A stretch of 64,000 nt of DNA from an uncultured Porphyromonadaceae bacterium (GCA_948467675.1 CAOKFI010000010.1:1-64000), one strand, 5' to 3'; positions 10,123 to 19,799 are shown, counted from the first letter of the stretch. A program made the numbers and translations. The notes: generated from the letters alone by a model not told the origin.

Positions 10123-10169
10123 TACCGGTAAAAACACTATTCGTATAATATATTAAAATTTGAACTATC

Positions 10170-10337
10170 ATGGCTTACGTAATCACCGACAAATGTGTGG
10201 CTTGCGGCACCTGTCTGCCTGTTTGCCCCGTTGAAGCTATTTCTGAAGGCGATATCTACCACATCGATCCCGACACCTGCATCGAGTGCGGTTCTTGTGC
10301 AGAGGTTTGCCCCAGCGAAGCTATCATTCCGGGCTAA
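10170..10337 (+). CDS. 2[4Fe-4S] bacterial-type ferredoxin
   Basis: The 55-residue protein is a clostridial-type ferredoxin with two complete cluster motifs: CVACGTCLPVCP near residue 9 and CIECGSCAEVCP near residue 37, each C-x2-C-x2-C-x3-CP. It is a soluble low-potential electron carrier, in anaerobes typically serving pyruvate:ferredoxin oxidoreductase and related enzymes. It has its own promoter and its own terminator, so it is a single-gene unit. Confidence 0.96.
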   Translation: MAYVITDKCVACGTCLPVCPVEAISEGDIYHIDPDTCIECGSCAEVCPSEAIIPG

Positions 10338-10368
10338 TCGTCAATCTGACATTTGTAACCAGATAAAG

Positions 10369-10402
10369 CAATCGGCTGTCTTGCAGGATGGCCGATTGTT
10401 TT
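10369..10402 (+). terminator. Terminator after the ferredoxin gene
   Basis: The arms CAATCGGC (10369-10376) and GCCGATTG (10391-10398) form an 8-bp stem followed by a T-run. It separates the ferredoxin from the next gene by a short spacer. Confidence 0.8.
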
Positions 10403-10428
10403 ATATAACCACGCAATATACGTAAAGC

Positions 10429-13422
10429 ATGAATGAGGAAACTCTTAGCGAACTGTATCTGAAAGACACAGCATTTCAGAACCTGATGCAACGGCGCATA
10501 TTCAATGTGCTGCTCATAGCTTCGCCCTACGATGCGTTTATCATGGAAGAGGATGGCCGCGTCGAGGAACAGCTGTATTTCGAATATGTGGCTCTCAATC
10601 TGAGTTCTCCGCCGCGTGTGACTCAGGTCAATCATATAAGCGGAGCCCTCGAGGCTCTGTCGCAGAAACAATACGACCTGATTATCGCTATGCCGGGTAT
10701 GGATATAAGCGAGACTTTTCAGGGCGGTAGGGTGATCAAGGAGAAGTATCCTGAAATTCCTATCGTGGTCTTGACGCCGTTTTCAAAAGAGGTGTCGCGG
10801 CGCATAGCCCATGAGGATCTTTCCGGTATCGACTATGTGTTCAGCTGGCTCGGAAATGTGGACCTGCTTCTGGCTATAATAAAACTTCTCGAGGATAAGA
10901 TGAATGCCGAAAACGACATAAACTCTGTCGGAGTCCAGGCTATAATGCTTGTCGAGGATTCAGTGAGGTTTTATTCGTCGGTACTGCCTCACCTGTACAA
11001 GTTCCTTCTGAAACAGTCCATGGAGTTCTCGACCGAGGCACTCAACGAACATGAGCAGATGCTGCGTATGCGCGGACGTCCGAAAGTCCTGCTTGCCCGC
11101 GATTATGAGGAGGCTGTGGCGCTTTATGAACACTATGGCAAGAATATGCTCGGTGTGATCAGCGATGTCTCGTTCAAACATGAGGGAGTAAAAGACAGTG
11201 CGGCAGGTCTTACGCTGGCTAAGTATTTGCGCGGAAAAGATCCGTATCTGCCTATCATCATGGAGTCGTCGGAGGTGGACAATGCGTCGAAAGTGAAGGA
11301 GTTCGACGGTATTTTCCTTGACAAGAACTCCAAAAAACTGCCGGTCGACCTCGGTGATGCCATCACCGAAAATTTCGGTTTCGGAGATTTTGTTATGCGA
11401 GATCCGGTCACCGGAGCAGAGATATTGCGTATAAGGTCGCTGAAAGAGATGCAGAACCGCATTTTCGACGTGCCTGCCGATTCGCTTTACTATCATTCGT
11501 CGCGCAACGATATTTCGCGCTGGCTGTATTCCCGCGCCATGTTCCCGATAGCCGATATCGTCAAGACACACCGGTTTGCATCGCTTGATGAGGCTCCTGC
11601 CGTGCGACAGTTGTTTTTCGACCTGATAGTAAAGTATCGCAAGATGAAAAACCGCGGCGTGGTGGCTGTGTTCCGCAAAGACCGCTTCGACCATTACAGC
11701 AATTTCGCACGTATCGGACAGGGATCGCTCGGAGGCAAGGGGCGTGGCCTTGCGTTTGTCGATTCGATAATCAAGAAAAATCCTGTCTGCGACAATCTCG
11801 ACGGGGTGGCTATCACTACTCCGCGCACCGTTGTGCTGTGTACCGATATTTTCGACGAGTTCATGGCGTCCAACAGTCTGTATCCGCTGGCACTGAGCGA
11901 TGTCCCGGACGAGACGATACTCCATTATTTTCTTCAGGCCCGTCTGCCTGACCGCCTGATCGAGGATTTCTTCGCTCTGTTTGAGGTGGTCGACAAGCCG
12001 TTGGCGATACGAAGTTCAAGTCTGCTTGAGGACAGCCACTATCAGCCGTTTGCCGGCATATATTCCACATATATGATTCCGCATCTCGCCGACCGCTATG
12101 CTATGCTCGAGATGCTCAGCGATGCTATCAAGAGCGTGTATGCCTCAGTGTTTTATGCCGACAGCAAAGCGTATATGACAGCCACTTCCAATGTCATAGA
12201 CCAGGAGAAGATGGCTGTGATCATACAGGAGGTTGTAGGCAACGAGCGCGAAGGCTATTATTATCCCTCGTTTTCGGGTGTCGGACGTTCGCTCAACTAT
12301 TATCCGATCAATGACGAAGAGCCTGAAGACGGTGTCTGTGAGATCGCCGTAGGTCTTGGTAAGTATATTGTCGACGGCGGAGTCAGTCTGCGTTTCTCTC
12401 CGCGTCATGCCGACAAAGTGTTGCAGACTTCGACGCTTGATCTGGCTCTCCGCGACACACAGACACGCATGTATGCCCTCGACATGAAGAAGATCGATCA
12501 GGGATTCAGCGTCGACGACGGGTTCAATATCGTCAAGATCAAAGTGCAGGATGCCGCGCGTAACGGCGGCCTGAAGTATATGGTGTCGACCTACGACCAT
12601 CTGGACCAGATGATACGCGACAGCGATTACGGCGAAGGGCGCAAGGTGGTGACATTCGCCAATGTGCTCCAGCATGGTGTTTTCCCGTTGGCTCAGGCGG
12701 TCGATTTCATGTTGTCTACCGGACAGAGCGAGATGGGGCGTCCTGTCGAGATTGAGTTTGCCGGCATGATCGATGCCCGAGGCGAGTTGAAGGGCAGGAT
12801 ATACTGGCTGCAGATCCGGCCTATAGTCGATCCGAAGAATATGGTAGATGACCGTGTGCTCTCTGTTCCTGACGATCAGCTGATATTGAAAAGCACCACG
12901 GCTCTCGGCAATGGCAATGTCGACGGTGTGCGCTCTGTCGTGTATGTGAGACCGGAGAATTTTTCGTCGTCAAATAATTCGCTTATTGGACGCGAGATTG
13001 AAAAAATAAATCGTAACTTTACAGCATCCGGAGAACAATATGTGCTCATAGGCCCGGGACGGTGGGGATCGAGCGATACGGCTCTCGGCATTCCGGTCAA
13101 GTGGCCGCATATATCGGCGGCGCGCCTGATCGTGGAATCAGCCTTGAAAAACTATCGCATAGAGCCGAGCCAGGGAACGCACTTCTTCCAGAATCTCACC
13201 TCGGTAGGTGTGGGATACTTCACGATAGATCCTACGGCTGAAGGGGGTGGGGTGTATGACATAGAATTCCTCAATTCCATGCCTGCGGTCTATGAGAGCG
13301 ATTTTGTCCGGATCGTCGAGTTTAGCGAACCGCTGTCGATCGGAATCAACGGGCGCAAAGGACTGGGAGTGGTAGCCAAGCCTCAGACACTGCCGCCTGC
13401 GGATACGTCAGCAGTAGATTGA
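10429..13422 (+). CDS. Two receiver-like domains fused to a PPDK/PEP-synthase N-terminal (ATP-grasp) domain
   Basis: The gene encodes 997 residues. Residues about 20-150 form a degenerate receiver-like fold (DLIIAMPGMD around D83). Residues about 170-300 form a second receiver with acidic pair E176/D177 and candidate phospho-acceptor D246 (ISDVSF). Residues about 430-810 resemble the pyruvate/PEP-binding ATP-grasp domain of PPDK and PEP synthase: GQGSLGGKGRGLAF, LAIRSSSLLEDS, and IYWLQIRPI at its end. A further unassigned region of about 170 residues follows. The phosphohistidine swivel and PEP/pyruvate barrel of true PPDK are absent, so it is unlikely to complete the PPDK reaction. It may be a two-component-linked phosphotransfer regulator; that is inference. 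It heads the plus-strand run to miaA. Confidence 0.85.
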   Translation: MNEETLSELYLKDTAFQNLMQRRIFNVLLIASPYDAFIMEEDGRVEEQLYFEYVALNLSSPPRVTQVNHISGALEALSQKQYDLIIAMPGMDISETFQGGRVIKEKYPEIPIVVLTPFSKEVSRRIAHEDLSGIDYVFSWLGNVDLLLAIIKLLEDKMNAENDINSVGVQAIMLVEDSVRFYSSVLPHLYKFLLKQSMEFSTEALNEHEQMLRMRGRPKVLLARDYEEAVALYEHYGKNMLGVISDVSFKHEGVKDSAAGLTLAKYLRGKDPYLPIIMESSEVDNASKVKEFDGIFLDKNSKKLPVDLGDAITENFGFGDFVMRDPVTGAEILRIRSLKEMQNRIFDVPADSLYYHSSRNDISRWLYSRAMFPIADIVKTHRFASLDEAPAVRQLFFDLIVKYRKMKNRGVVAVFRKDRFDHYSNFARIGQGSLGGKGRGLAFVDSIIKKNPVCDNLDGVAITTPRTVVLCTDIFDEFMASNSLYPLALSDVPDETILHYFLQARLPDRLIEDFFALFEVVDKPLAIRSSSLLEDSHYQPFAGIYSTYMIPHLADRYAMLEMLSDAIKSVYASVFYADSKAYMTATSNVIDQEKMAVIIQEVVGNEREGYYYPSFSGVGRSLNYYPINDEEPEDGVCEIAVGLGKYIVDGGVSLRFSPRHADKVLQTSTLDLALRDTQTRMYALDMKKIDQGFSVDDGFNIVKIKVQDAARNGGLKYMVSTYDHLDQMIRDSDYGEGRKVVTFANVLQHGVFPLAQAVDFMLSTGQSEMGRPVEIEFAGMIDARGELKGRIYWLQIRPIVDPKNMVDDRVLSVPDDQLILKSTTALGNGNVDGVRSVVYVRPENFSSSNNSLIGREIEKINRNFTASGEQYVLIGPGRWGSSDTALGIPVKWPHISAARLIVESALKNYRIEPSQGTHFFQNLTSVGVGYFTIDPTAEGGGVYDIEFLNSMPAVYESDFVRIVEFSEPLSIGINGRKGLGVVAKPQTLPPADTSAVD

Positions 13423-13445
13423 TCATTAAAATACATGGACAGGAT

Positions 13446-14588
13446 ATGTCGTTTGTAAAAAATATGAAACGGGCTTTCGGTTTCGGTGACGATGAGGCCG
13501 AGGATGATGACATTCTGGATGAAGAGACTTCTGTAGCCGGAGACAAGGCGGAAACGGCCGCTTCCGAGGAGACCCGCGAGCCGGAGGCAGGCGCGGAGTT
13601 GCCGCTGGCGATATTCGATGGCGTGATAGAGGTGTTCAATGCCGCTCAGCCGGACTTTATCAAGTCTTGTCTTGATGTCGATGCGCAGCGCCGGTATCTG
13701 TATCAGGCCATGGATTCATCGCTGAAGGAATATCTGGCTGAAATCGGCGAGGCGACGCGCCGGAAAGCCATTCAGTCGTGGGGCGAGGAGCATACGCGGC
13801 TCCAGGATCAGCACCAGGAATTGCAGCGGCTGCAGCGTAGAGCCGAGGAAAGCCAGGCCGAGCAGCAACAGCAGAAACTCAGTACCCAGAGGCAGAAACG
13901 CGCTCTAAACGACCGCATCCGAGAACTGGAAATGCGTGTATTGGAACTCGAGTCTGAGCGTGAGCAGCTGGAATTGGAAACTAAAAGCCTGGTCAACAAA
14001 CTCAAGGTGGCGGATGTTAAAGATTCCGACCTGTCGGCGCAGCGCGACGAGATAGCCCTCCTCAAAGAACAGCTGAAACAGGCGGAAGCGACAATATCGC
14101 AGAAAGAGGAGCAGATCAAGTCGGCCTCGGAAACAAAACGTAAGTCGGCGGCCGAGGAAGATGTCAGAGCTATGGAAGAGATTCAGCAGCGTCTGATGCA
14201 GTTCGAGGATGTCAAGCGTAAGAAAGACGCCCAGATAGAGAAACAGGCCGCCCGGATAGCGCATCTTGAAGGTGATATGGCCGCTCTGCAGGAGAGACTT
14301 CAGCAGGCGTTGGCCTCGAAAGACGCGGCTTCTCCGGAAGGGGAGAAGCCGCGTCGGCGTCAGCGCAAGGACGACAAAGGCGCTTCTCCGAAACGCCGTC
14401 AGAAAACAAAGATATCGGCCATCGACGAGAGCATGGACGGTATTGAATGGTTGTTGTCGACTCCCGGTGAGGACGAGACTGTGTCGAAAGCGGTGGCATC
14501 GTCGTCATCTGACAGTGACTTCGGCTATCAGCCTCCGGTACGGAAAGAGATCGTCGTCGACAACGATGCGCAGCTTTCGTTGTTTTGA
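13446..14588 (+). CDS. Long cytoplasmic coiled-coil protein, unknown function
   Basis: The 380-residue product has no signal peptide. An acidic stretch (residues about 15-55) is followed by a small helical region. A long coiled coil of Gln, Glu, Leu and Arg runs from about residue 110 to 290, then a basic linker (PRRRQRKDDKGASPKRRQK). The C-terminal end is DNDAQLSLF, reminiscent of a short protein-docking peptide such as a beta-clamp motif (QLSLF); that comparison is inference. The ATG at 13446 was preferred to a TTG at 13419 that overlaps the previous stop. It directly follows the receiver/PPDK gene and is probably co-transcribed. Confidence 0.75.
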   Translation: MSFVKNMKRAFGFGDDEAEDDDILDEETSVAGDKAETAASEETREPEAGAELPLAIFDGVIEVFNAAQPDFIKSCLDVDAQRRYLYQAMDSSLKEYLAEIGEATRRKAIQSWGEEHTRLQDQHQELQRLQRRAEESQAEQQQQKLSTQRQKRALNDRIRELEMRVLELESEREQLELETKSLVNKLKVADVKDSDLSAQRDEIALLKEQLKQAEATISQKEEQIKSASETKRKSAAEEDVRAMEEIQQRLMQFEDVKRKKDAQIEKQAARIAHLEGDMAALQERLQQALASKDAASPEGEKPRRRQRKDDKGASPKRRQKTKISAIDESMDGIEWLLSTPGEDETVSKAVASSSSDSDFGYQPPVRKEIVVDNDAQLSLF

Positions 14589-14613
14589 TTGTAATGAATC
14601 CAAATTCAGATCT

Positions 14614-16809
14614 ATGAAATTAGGTATAAATATAATGTTTGCAATAGCCGTGGCAGCAGCTCCGGCTGTTGCTTTCTCTGCGGCCAGAGGAAACAGCAGC
14701 GTTGATATCGATGCTCTGTCCCGATACGTATATCCGGCCAATCGTCCGGCATCGGTCGATATGACTTTCATGCCCGACGGACTGACTTATCTGTCGGTCA
14801 GCGATGACGGGAAATCCATAGTCAGCTACGACACAAAGACCGGTAAGGTTGCTGAAACGATACTCGATGTGACTCATACCCGTGAGAGTTCGATCAGTCA
14901 TATCGGCGGATTTTCGATCAGTCCCGATGGCTCAAAACTGCTTGTATATACTACACGCACTCCGGTTTACCGCTATTCATTCAAAGCCGATTTCTATGTG
15001 TTTGAGATAAAACGCAACATACTGAAACCGCTCTCGACCGTGCATCCGCTCCAGCAGGCACCGCTGTTCTCTCCCGACGGGCGTATGGTGGCGTTTGTGG
15101 CCGACAACAATATATATGTAAAAAAACTCGATTATAACACCGAAGTGCCCGTGACTGCCGACGGTGAGATCAACCGTGTGATAAACGGAGTCCCCGACTG
15201 GACCTATCAGGAAGAATTCGCGACGCTGAGCTCCATGGCCTGGGCTCCTGACAGCGAGACGCTATGCTATCTGAAATACAATGAGACCGAAGTCCCCGTG
15301 TATACGCTTCAGCTCTACGAAGGCACATGCGATCCGATGCCGCAATATGCAGCCTATCCGGGATCGATGTCGTTCAAATATCCTGTCGCAGGCAAGACGA
15401 ATTCTAAAGTGACGCTTCATTCCTACGATGTCGACAACCGCAAGGTCAAAAACATCCCCATGACCGATCCCAGGATCGAATACATACCACGTATCGCCTA
15501 CGGCGGCGATGCCGCTCAACTGGTAGTGACTACCCTGAACCGCGACCAGAACCGGATGGAGATGTATGTTGTCAATCCCAAGTCGACAGTACTCCGGTCG
15601 ATATATGTCGAGGAGTCAAAAACATGGATCGCTCCAGAGACATACGAAAAGACAGTGTATACGCCGTCGGGATTCACCATGATGAGCAGCCGGACGGGCT
15701 ACACGCATCTTTACCGGTATACCTACAGCGGTCAGCTCGTGAAGCAGATCACATCCGGCGACTATGATGTGACAGACTATTACGGCACAGCCTCCGACGG
15801 TTCGGACTATTTCCAGTCGACGGTAAGCGGCCCTGTCAACCGAGTGGTATGCTCTGTCGATGCGAAAGGCCGTATGACACGTCTGTCGGCCGACGAGGGT
15901 TCCGCCGCTATGATACCGGCTCCCGCACTTAACTATTATGTGCTGAACACAAATTCAGTCACCGTGCCACCGGTCTATACCCTTTATGGTACCAATGCAA
16001 AGAAGCTCAGGGTGATCGAGGATAATGCAGCTTACGCCGCGCGGTATAGCTCGGAACCGGCCAAGGAGTTTTTCACGTTCGAGAACGACGGATACACGCT
16101 CAATGGATATATGCTCAAACCGGCCGGATTCAGCGCCTCGGGCAAATATCCGGTGATCATGTATCAGTACAGCGGGCCCGGAAGCCAGGAAGTGCTCAAC
16201 CGCTGGCGTATGGACTGGGATTATTATTTCGCGCGTCAGGGCTATATCGTGATGTGTGTCGACGGTCGCGGTACCGGCGGTCGTGGACGCGAATTCATGG
16301 ATGTGGTATATAAACGTCTTGGATACTACGAGACAATCGATCAGATAGCTGCCGCGCATTATGCCGCCGGACTTCCATATGTCGACGCATCGCGTATAGG
16401 TATATGCGGATGGAGCTATGGCGGCTACGAGACATTGATGGCGGCATCGCATGACAGGGCGCCTTATGCGGCTGCGGTGGCTATAGCGCCTGTAACAGAC
16501 TGGCGATATTACGATACTGTCTACACCGAACGGTACATGCTTACGCCACAGCAGAATTCCGAAGGATATGATGCCGGATCACCGCTGGAACTGGCAGGAA
16601 ACCTGAAATGCCGGTTGCTGATCATGTCCGGCACAGCCGACGACAATGTGCATCCGTGCAATACTATGCAGTATGTGTCGGCGCTTCAGTCGCAAGGGAT
16701 TATGTGCGATATGTGGCTGTTCCCCAATATGAACCATTCGATCAATGAATGCAACGCGCGTACTATGGTCTACGCTAAGATGCTCGACTATTTTAATCGG
16801 AATCTCTGA
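14614..16809 (+). CDS. Dipeptidyl peptidase IV family serine protease (S9)
   Basis: The 731-residue protein carries a signal peptide (MKLGINIMFAIAVAAAPAVAF). Residues about 60-480 form the DPP-IV beta-propeller, including DWTYQEEF, the counterpart of the double-Glu motif that binds the substrate amino terminus. The C-terminal alpha/beta hydrolase carries the triad Ser601 (GWSYGG), Asp676 (GTADDNVH) and His708 (NMNHSI). The enzyme removes N-terminal dipeptides, usually after proline, and acts in the periplasm or envelope. The start at 14614 is the ATG that yields the signal peptide; the frame stays open upstream only because it overlaps the coiled-coil gene. Confidence 0.94.
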   Translation: MKLGINIMFAIAVAAAPAVAFSAARGNSSVDIDALSRYVYPANRPASVDMTFMPDGLTYLSVSDDGKSIVSYDTKTGKVAETILDVTHTRESSISHIGGFSISPDGSKLLVYTTRTPVYRYSFKADFYVFEIKRNILKPLSTVHPLQQAPLFSPDGRMVAFVADNNIYVKKLDYNTEVPVTADGEINRVINGVPDWTYQEEFATLSSMAWAPDSETLCYLKYNETEVPVYTLQLYEGTCDPMPQYAAYPGSMSFKYPVAGKTNSKVTLHSYDVDNRKVKNIPMTDPRIEYIPRIAYGGDAAQLVVTTLNRDQNRMEMYVVNPKSTVLRSIYVEESKTWIAPETYEKTVYTPSGFTMMSSRTGYTHLYRYTYSGQLVKQITSGDYDVTDYYGTASDGSDYFQSTVSGPVNRVVCSVDAKGRMTRLSADEGSAAMIPAPALNYYVLNTNSVTVPPVYTLYGTNAKKLRVIEDNAAYAARYSSEPAKEFFTFENDGYTLNGYMLKPAGFSASGKYPVIMYQYSGPGSQEVLNRWRMDWDYYFARQGYIVMCVDGRGTGGRGREFMDVVYKRLGYYETIDQIAAAHYAAGLPYVDASRIGICGWSYGGYETLMAASHDRAPYAAAVAIAPVTDWRYYDTVYTERYMLTPQQNSEGYDAGSPLELAGNLKCRLLIMSGTADDNVHPCNTMQYVSALQSQGIMCDMWLFPNMNHSINECNARTMVYAKMLDYFNRNL

Positions 16810-16812
16810 TAT

Positions 16813-18156
16813 ATGATCGACGGATATTCACAACGTAACAGGGCCCATAACCACGGAATACTCGGACTGTGGTGGAACTGGACTATCGGTGTGGGATCAT
16901 TGACGGCTGTCATATTCCTTGGCATGTTAATATCCAAGGTGTGGCTGCCTCTTGTGGCATTCGGCATTGATATCGCGTTGCTGGCTTATGTACGCCGCAA
17001 CCGCGTTGCCGAACATCTGGTGTGCTGTCTCATTCCATTTATTGCTATGAGAGCCATGTTCTGGAGTGCGGCTATAATGGTGGCCATCAATTTTATGAAC
17101 ACCCATTGGTTTCCGCATGATTATTTCGATTCGCAATTCTCGAATCCCTCCATACCGTATATTACCATACTTATTGTGGCTCCGGTGACTATGCTGGTAA
17201 CTATATTCGCCATATTACGCGGACGCAGACTTAACTTCTGTGCCGAGTGCCGCATGCGTCACGGCTCATCGGTGGAACGCGGACTGTTAGGCAATATTTT
17301 CAGCCAGGAGGCATCGTTTCAGATGCGGGTTCTGTTCTGGATGTCGCTGGGCGTCTCCATTGTGTCATGGCTGTATTATGCATTTTGCTATATCAATACG
17401 GATATCAACCGTCCCGACAGTTTCTTTTTCCGTTGGGTTCCGGTTCTGTTGTTTGCCGGTACTCTCGGATACTTCGGTGTGCGCTATGTGAGTCTGTGGC
17501 AATATTATTGTCAGACTGTCGATGGCGGTGCCGACTGGGGACATGGACGTTTTACCCTGTTGCGATATATCGTGATGTGGAAGGACAGCATCCTGCTTGT
17601 GGCGCCCGATTGCGGAACAGGCGACGATATCCCCGGAGATATGAGACTCGATACTCCGGTCAAGATTCGGTTGCCCTATCGGGAGCGTATGACAGCGGCC
17701 GACTCGATGGCCTATTTCCGCAATCTGAGCAATATGGACGATGTGCGTATCCGTTTTATGTATCTGAACACTAATTTCAATACCGACAGCAATATATTTC
17801 ATTACGCATGCTTTGTAGATGCTCCGGATCTTGATGGATCGCGCCTGAAAGGGGAGTGGTACACTCTCCCTCAGATTCAGCGTATGAGCGGTGAAAACCG
17901 TGTGGCTCCGGCACTTACTGCCGAGATCAACCGGATCTATACCGTATCGATGGCATGGAAGACTTACGACCGGAAAGGACGGCGTCTCTACGACATAAAG
18001 CATTACAGACCGACGTTCCGTCTGCGCGATTTCCCGAAATGGGATGTCGATCTCAATGATCCCAACTGGCTCTTCGTGGCGCAGTTCAATGAAGACAGCC
18101 GCTTTTACCGTCTGAAGCGCTTATGGAGGAAATATGTAAACGGGATAGGCGAATGA
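16813..18156 (+). CDS. Polytopic membrane protein, unknown function
   Basis: The 447-residue protein has about six predicted membrane helices in its first 225 residues. A CAEC pair lies in a loop near residue 142. The C-terminal soluble half of about 220 residues is rich in aromatic residues. No family was recognised. It begins 3 bp after the DPP-IV stop and overlaps miaA by 4 bp (ATGA), so it is firmly inside the operon. Its conserved position could point to an envelope role, but nothing in the sequence fixes a function. Confidence 0.7.
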   Translation: MIDGYSQRNRAHNHGILGLWWNWTIGVGSLTAVIFLGMLISKVWLPLVAFGIDIALLAYVRRNRVAEHLVCCLIPFIAMRAMFWSAAIMVAINFMNTHWFPHDYFDSQFSNPSIPYITILIVAPVTMLVTIFAILRGRRLNFCAECRMRHGSSVERGLLGNIFSQEASFQMRVLFWMSLGVSIVSWLYYAFCYINTDINRPDSFFFRWVPVLLFAGTLGYFGVRYVSLWQYYCQTVDGGADWGHGRFTLLRYIVMWKDSILLVAPDCGTGDDIPGDMRLDTPVKIRLPYRERMTAADSMAYFRNLSNMDDVRIRFMYLNTNFNTDSNIFHYACFVDAPDLDGSRLKGEWYTLPQIQRMSGENRVAPALTAEINRIYTVSMAWKTYDRKGRRLYDIKHYRPTFRLRDFPKWDVDLNDPNWLFVAQFNEDSRFYRLKRLWRKYVNGIGE

Positions 18157-19049
18157 AATCGCTCGTAGTCATTACCGGACCTACGGCATCGGGCAAGACA
18201 AGGCGTGCAGTGGATGTGGCGTTGCGTATCGGAGGCGAGATAATCAGCGCCGATTCCCGTCAGGTATATCGCGGCATGGATCTCGGTACCGGCAAGGATC
18301 TCGGAGAATATGCCGGTGTGCCGTACCACCTGATCGATATATGTCCTGCCGGATTCAAGTACAATCTGTATATGTTCCTGCGCGACTGCAATGCCGCAAT
18401 CGACGACATCCGCTCTCGTGGTAAGATCCCGGTGCTGTGTGGCGGTACAGGATTGTATGTGGAATCGGTGCTTAGAGGCACCAGGCTGCCGGAAGTCCCG
18501 GAAAACAAAGAATTGCGCCGAAGTCTTGCCGGAAAACCGCTCGACGAATTGGCAGCAATACTATCGGGAATGAAAACCCTGCATAATACTACCGATATCG
18601 ACACATGTGCCCGTGCGATCCGCGCCATAGAGATACAGAGGTATTATGTCGAGCATCCCGAGGCCGATGCCACTCTGCCGTCAGTGCCTGTGCGCGATGC
18701 TCTTGTGATAGGTGTGGATATAGACCGCGATACCCGCCGTCGCCGTATCAGCGAGAGGTTGCGGCAGCGTCTCGACGATGGTATGGTCGACGAAGTCAGG
18801 CGGCTTCTCGACAGCGGCATTCCGGCCGACGATCTGATTTATTACGGTCTCGAATATAAATACCTCACCTTATATGTCACCGGGCAGATCTCGCGTGAGC
18901 AGATGGAACGAGATCTCGAAATAGCCATACATCAGTTTGCCAAACGTCAGATGACATGGTTCCGCGGCATGGAGCGCCGGGGCTTCCACATCGACTGGAT
19001 CCCGTGGGACGCCCCCGACTTCACCGATCGCGTCCTCTCCCTCATCTGA
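18153..19049 (+). CDS. miaA: tRNA dimethylallyltransferase
   Basis: MiaA transfers a dimethylallyl group to A37 of tRNAs reading UNN codons, the first step to i6A/ms2i6A. The 298-residue protein has the P-loop GPTASGKT at residues 8-15 and the substrate motifs SADSRQVYRGMDLGTGK, CGGTGLY and QFAKRQMTWFR. The ATG at 18153 overlaps the previous stop by 4 bp; a frame extension from 18123 lies inside the upstream gene and was rejected. The dimethylallyl donor derives from the MEP pathway, to which dxs in this window contributes. Confidence 0.96.
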   Translation: MKSLVVITGPTASGKTRRAVDVALRIGGEIISADSRQVYRGMDLGTGKDLGEYAGVPYHLIDICPAGFKYNLYMFLRDCNAAIDDIRSRGKIPVLCGGTGLYVESVLRGTRLPEVPENKELRRSLAGKPLDELAAILSGMKTLHNTTDIDTCARAIRAIEIQRYYVEHPEADATLPSVPVRDALVIGVDIDRDTRRRRISERLRQRLDDGMVDEVRRLLDSGIPADDLIYYGLEYKYLTLYVTGQISREQMERDLEIAIHQFAKRQMTWFRGMERRGFHIDWIPWDAPDFTDRVLSLI

Positions 19050-19141
19050 CAATGCTGTCTATCTGCGTACCTGTCTGCCACAAATAAATTTTTTTTTGGC
19101 GGATTTTGTTAAAATCGCAGTCGGGCGGGATTCTGGTGTGT

Positions 19142-19149
19142 TATCTTTG
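19142..19149 (+). promoter_or_regulatory. -7 box upstream of the DUF6291 gene
   Basis: The sequence TATCTTTG is a perfect TAnnTTTG match, 33 bp before the ATG at 19182. It gives the DUF6291 gene its own promoter, separate from the miaA operon. No clear -33 element was seen at the expected distance. Confidence 0.65.
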
Positions 19150-19181
19150 CGGTGTAATATTAATGCAAAACACACATAACG

Positions 19182-19799
19182 ATGACACGTAACACGTTTA
19201 CCTTCCGCAGCTCCTGGTATGAGGCCATGAGCAGGCTTTCCGGCAATGTACGACTTATGCTTATGGATGCTGTATGCCGGTATGCCATATATGGCGAACT
19301 TCCCGAACCTATGGATGATCCTGCTGCCGAGGTGGCTTTTATCCTGATACGTTCGGAGATCGACTCTGCGCCTTGCCGTGGACGAAAAAAGGCTCCTGTT
19401 GATTCCGACAGGACTGCTCCTGTACCAGAACCTGAACAAGCCCCAGCCTCAGAGCCCGAACCGGCGCCGGCATCAGAATCGGCGCCGGTGTCCTGTTCAG
19501 ACACCGGGGATCGGCCTGAGCCGCTGAGTGCGGATACGGTTAGGCCGGAAATCCCGTTTGATGACGCGTACGACACGATTGCCTGCAAGATTATCGACGA
19601 TTTCAGATGGTGCGACTATCTCACTGAGCATACTGATGTAAGTGCTATCGATATGCTGCTGTATGATTTCAGAAACTATATCATTGATAACGACCGTACA
19701 TCGGAGTTTGCCGGCAATGAAATGTCGGAAGCGGAATTCTGTGAGAAACTTATAGGCGCCGTCGGCAATGGCTTCAGTCCGTCGACATTTGGCTATTAG
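19182..19799 (+). CDS. DUF6291-type protein with Pro/Glu-rich linker
   Basis: The gene encodes 205 residues. The first 65 (NTFTFRSSWYEAMSRL...AEVAFILIRSEIDSA) resemble DUF6291, a small helical domain found mainly in Bacteroidota phages and conjugative elements, often near replication genes. A low-complexity linker rich in Pro, Glu, Ala and Ser (about residues 75-115) joins it to a C-terminal helical domain of about 80 residues. Its stop overlaps the PBP1A stop by 3 bases on the opposite strand (convergent). No phage genes surround it. The domain call is from memory of the family pattern; the function is unknown. Confidence 0.7.
   Translation: MTRNTFTFRSSWYEAMSRLSGNVRLMLMDAVCRYAIYGELPEPMDDPAAEVAFILIRSEIDSAPCRGRKKAPVDSDRTAPVPEPEQAPASEPEPAPASESAPVSCSDTGDRPEPLSADTVRPEIPFDDAYDTIACKIIDDFRWCDYLTEHTDVSAIDMLLYDFRNYIIDNDRTSEFAGNEMSEAEFCEKLIGAVGNGFSPSTFGY

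Noticed and set aside
10960..11925. A 321-residue open frame antisense to the receiver/PPDK gene
   Set aside because: Long antisense frames are common in this codon-biased genome. It has no recognisable domain, start context or promoter, while the plus-strand frame has conserved motifs.
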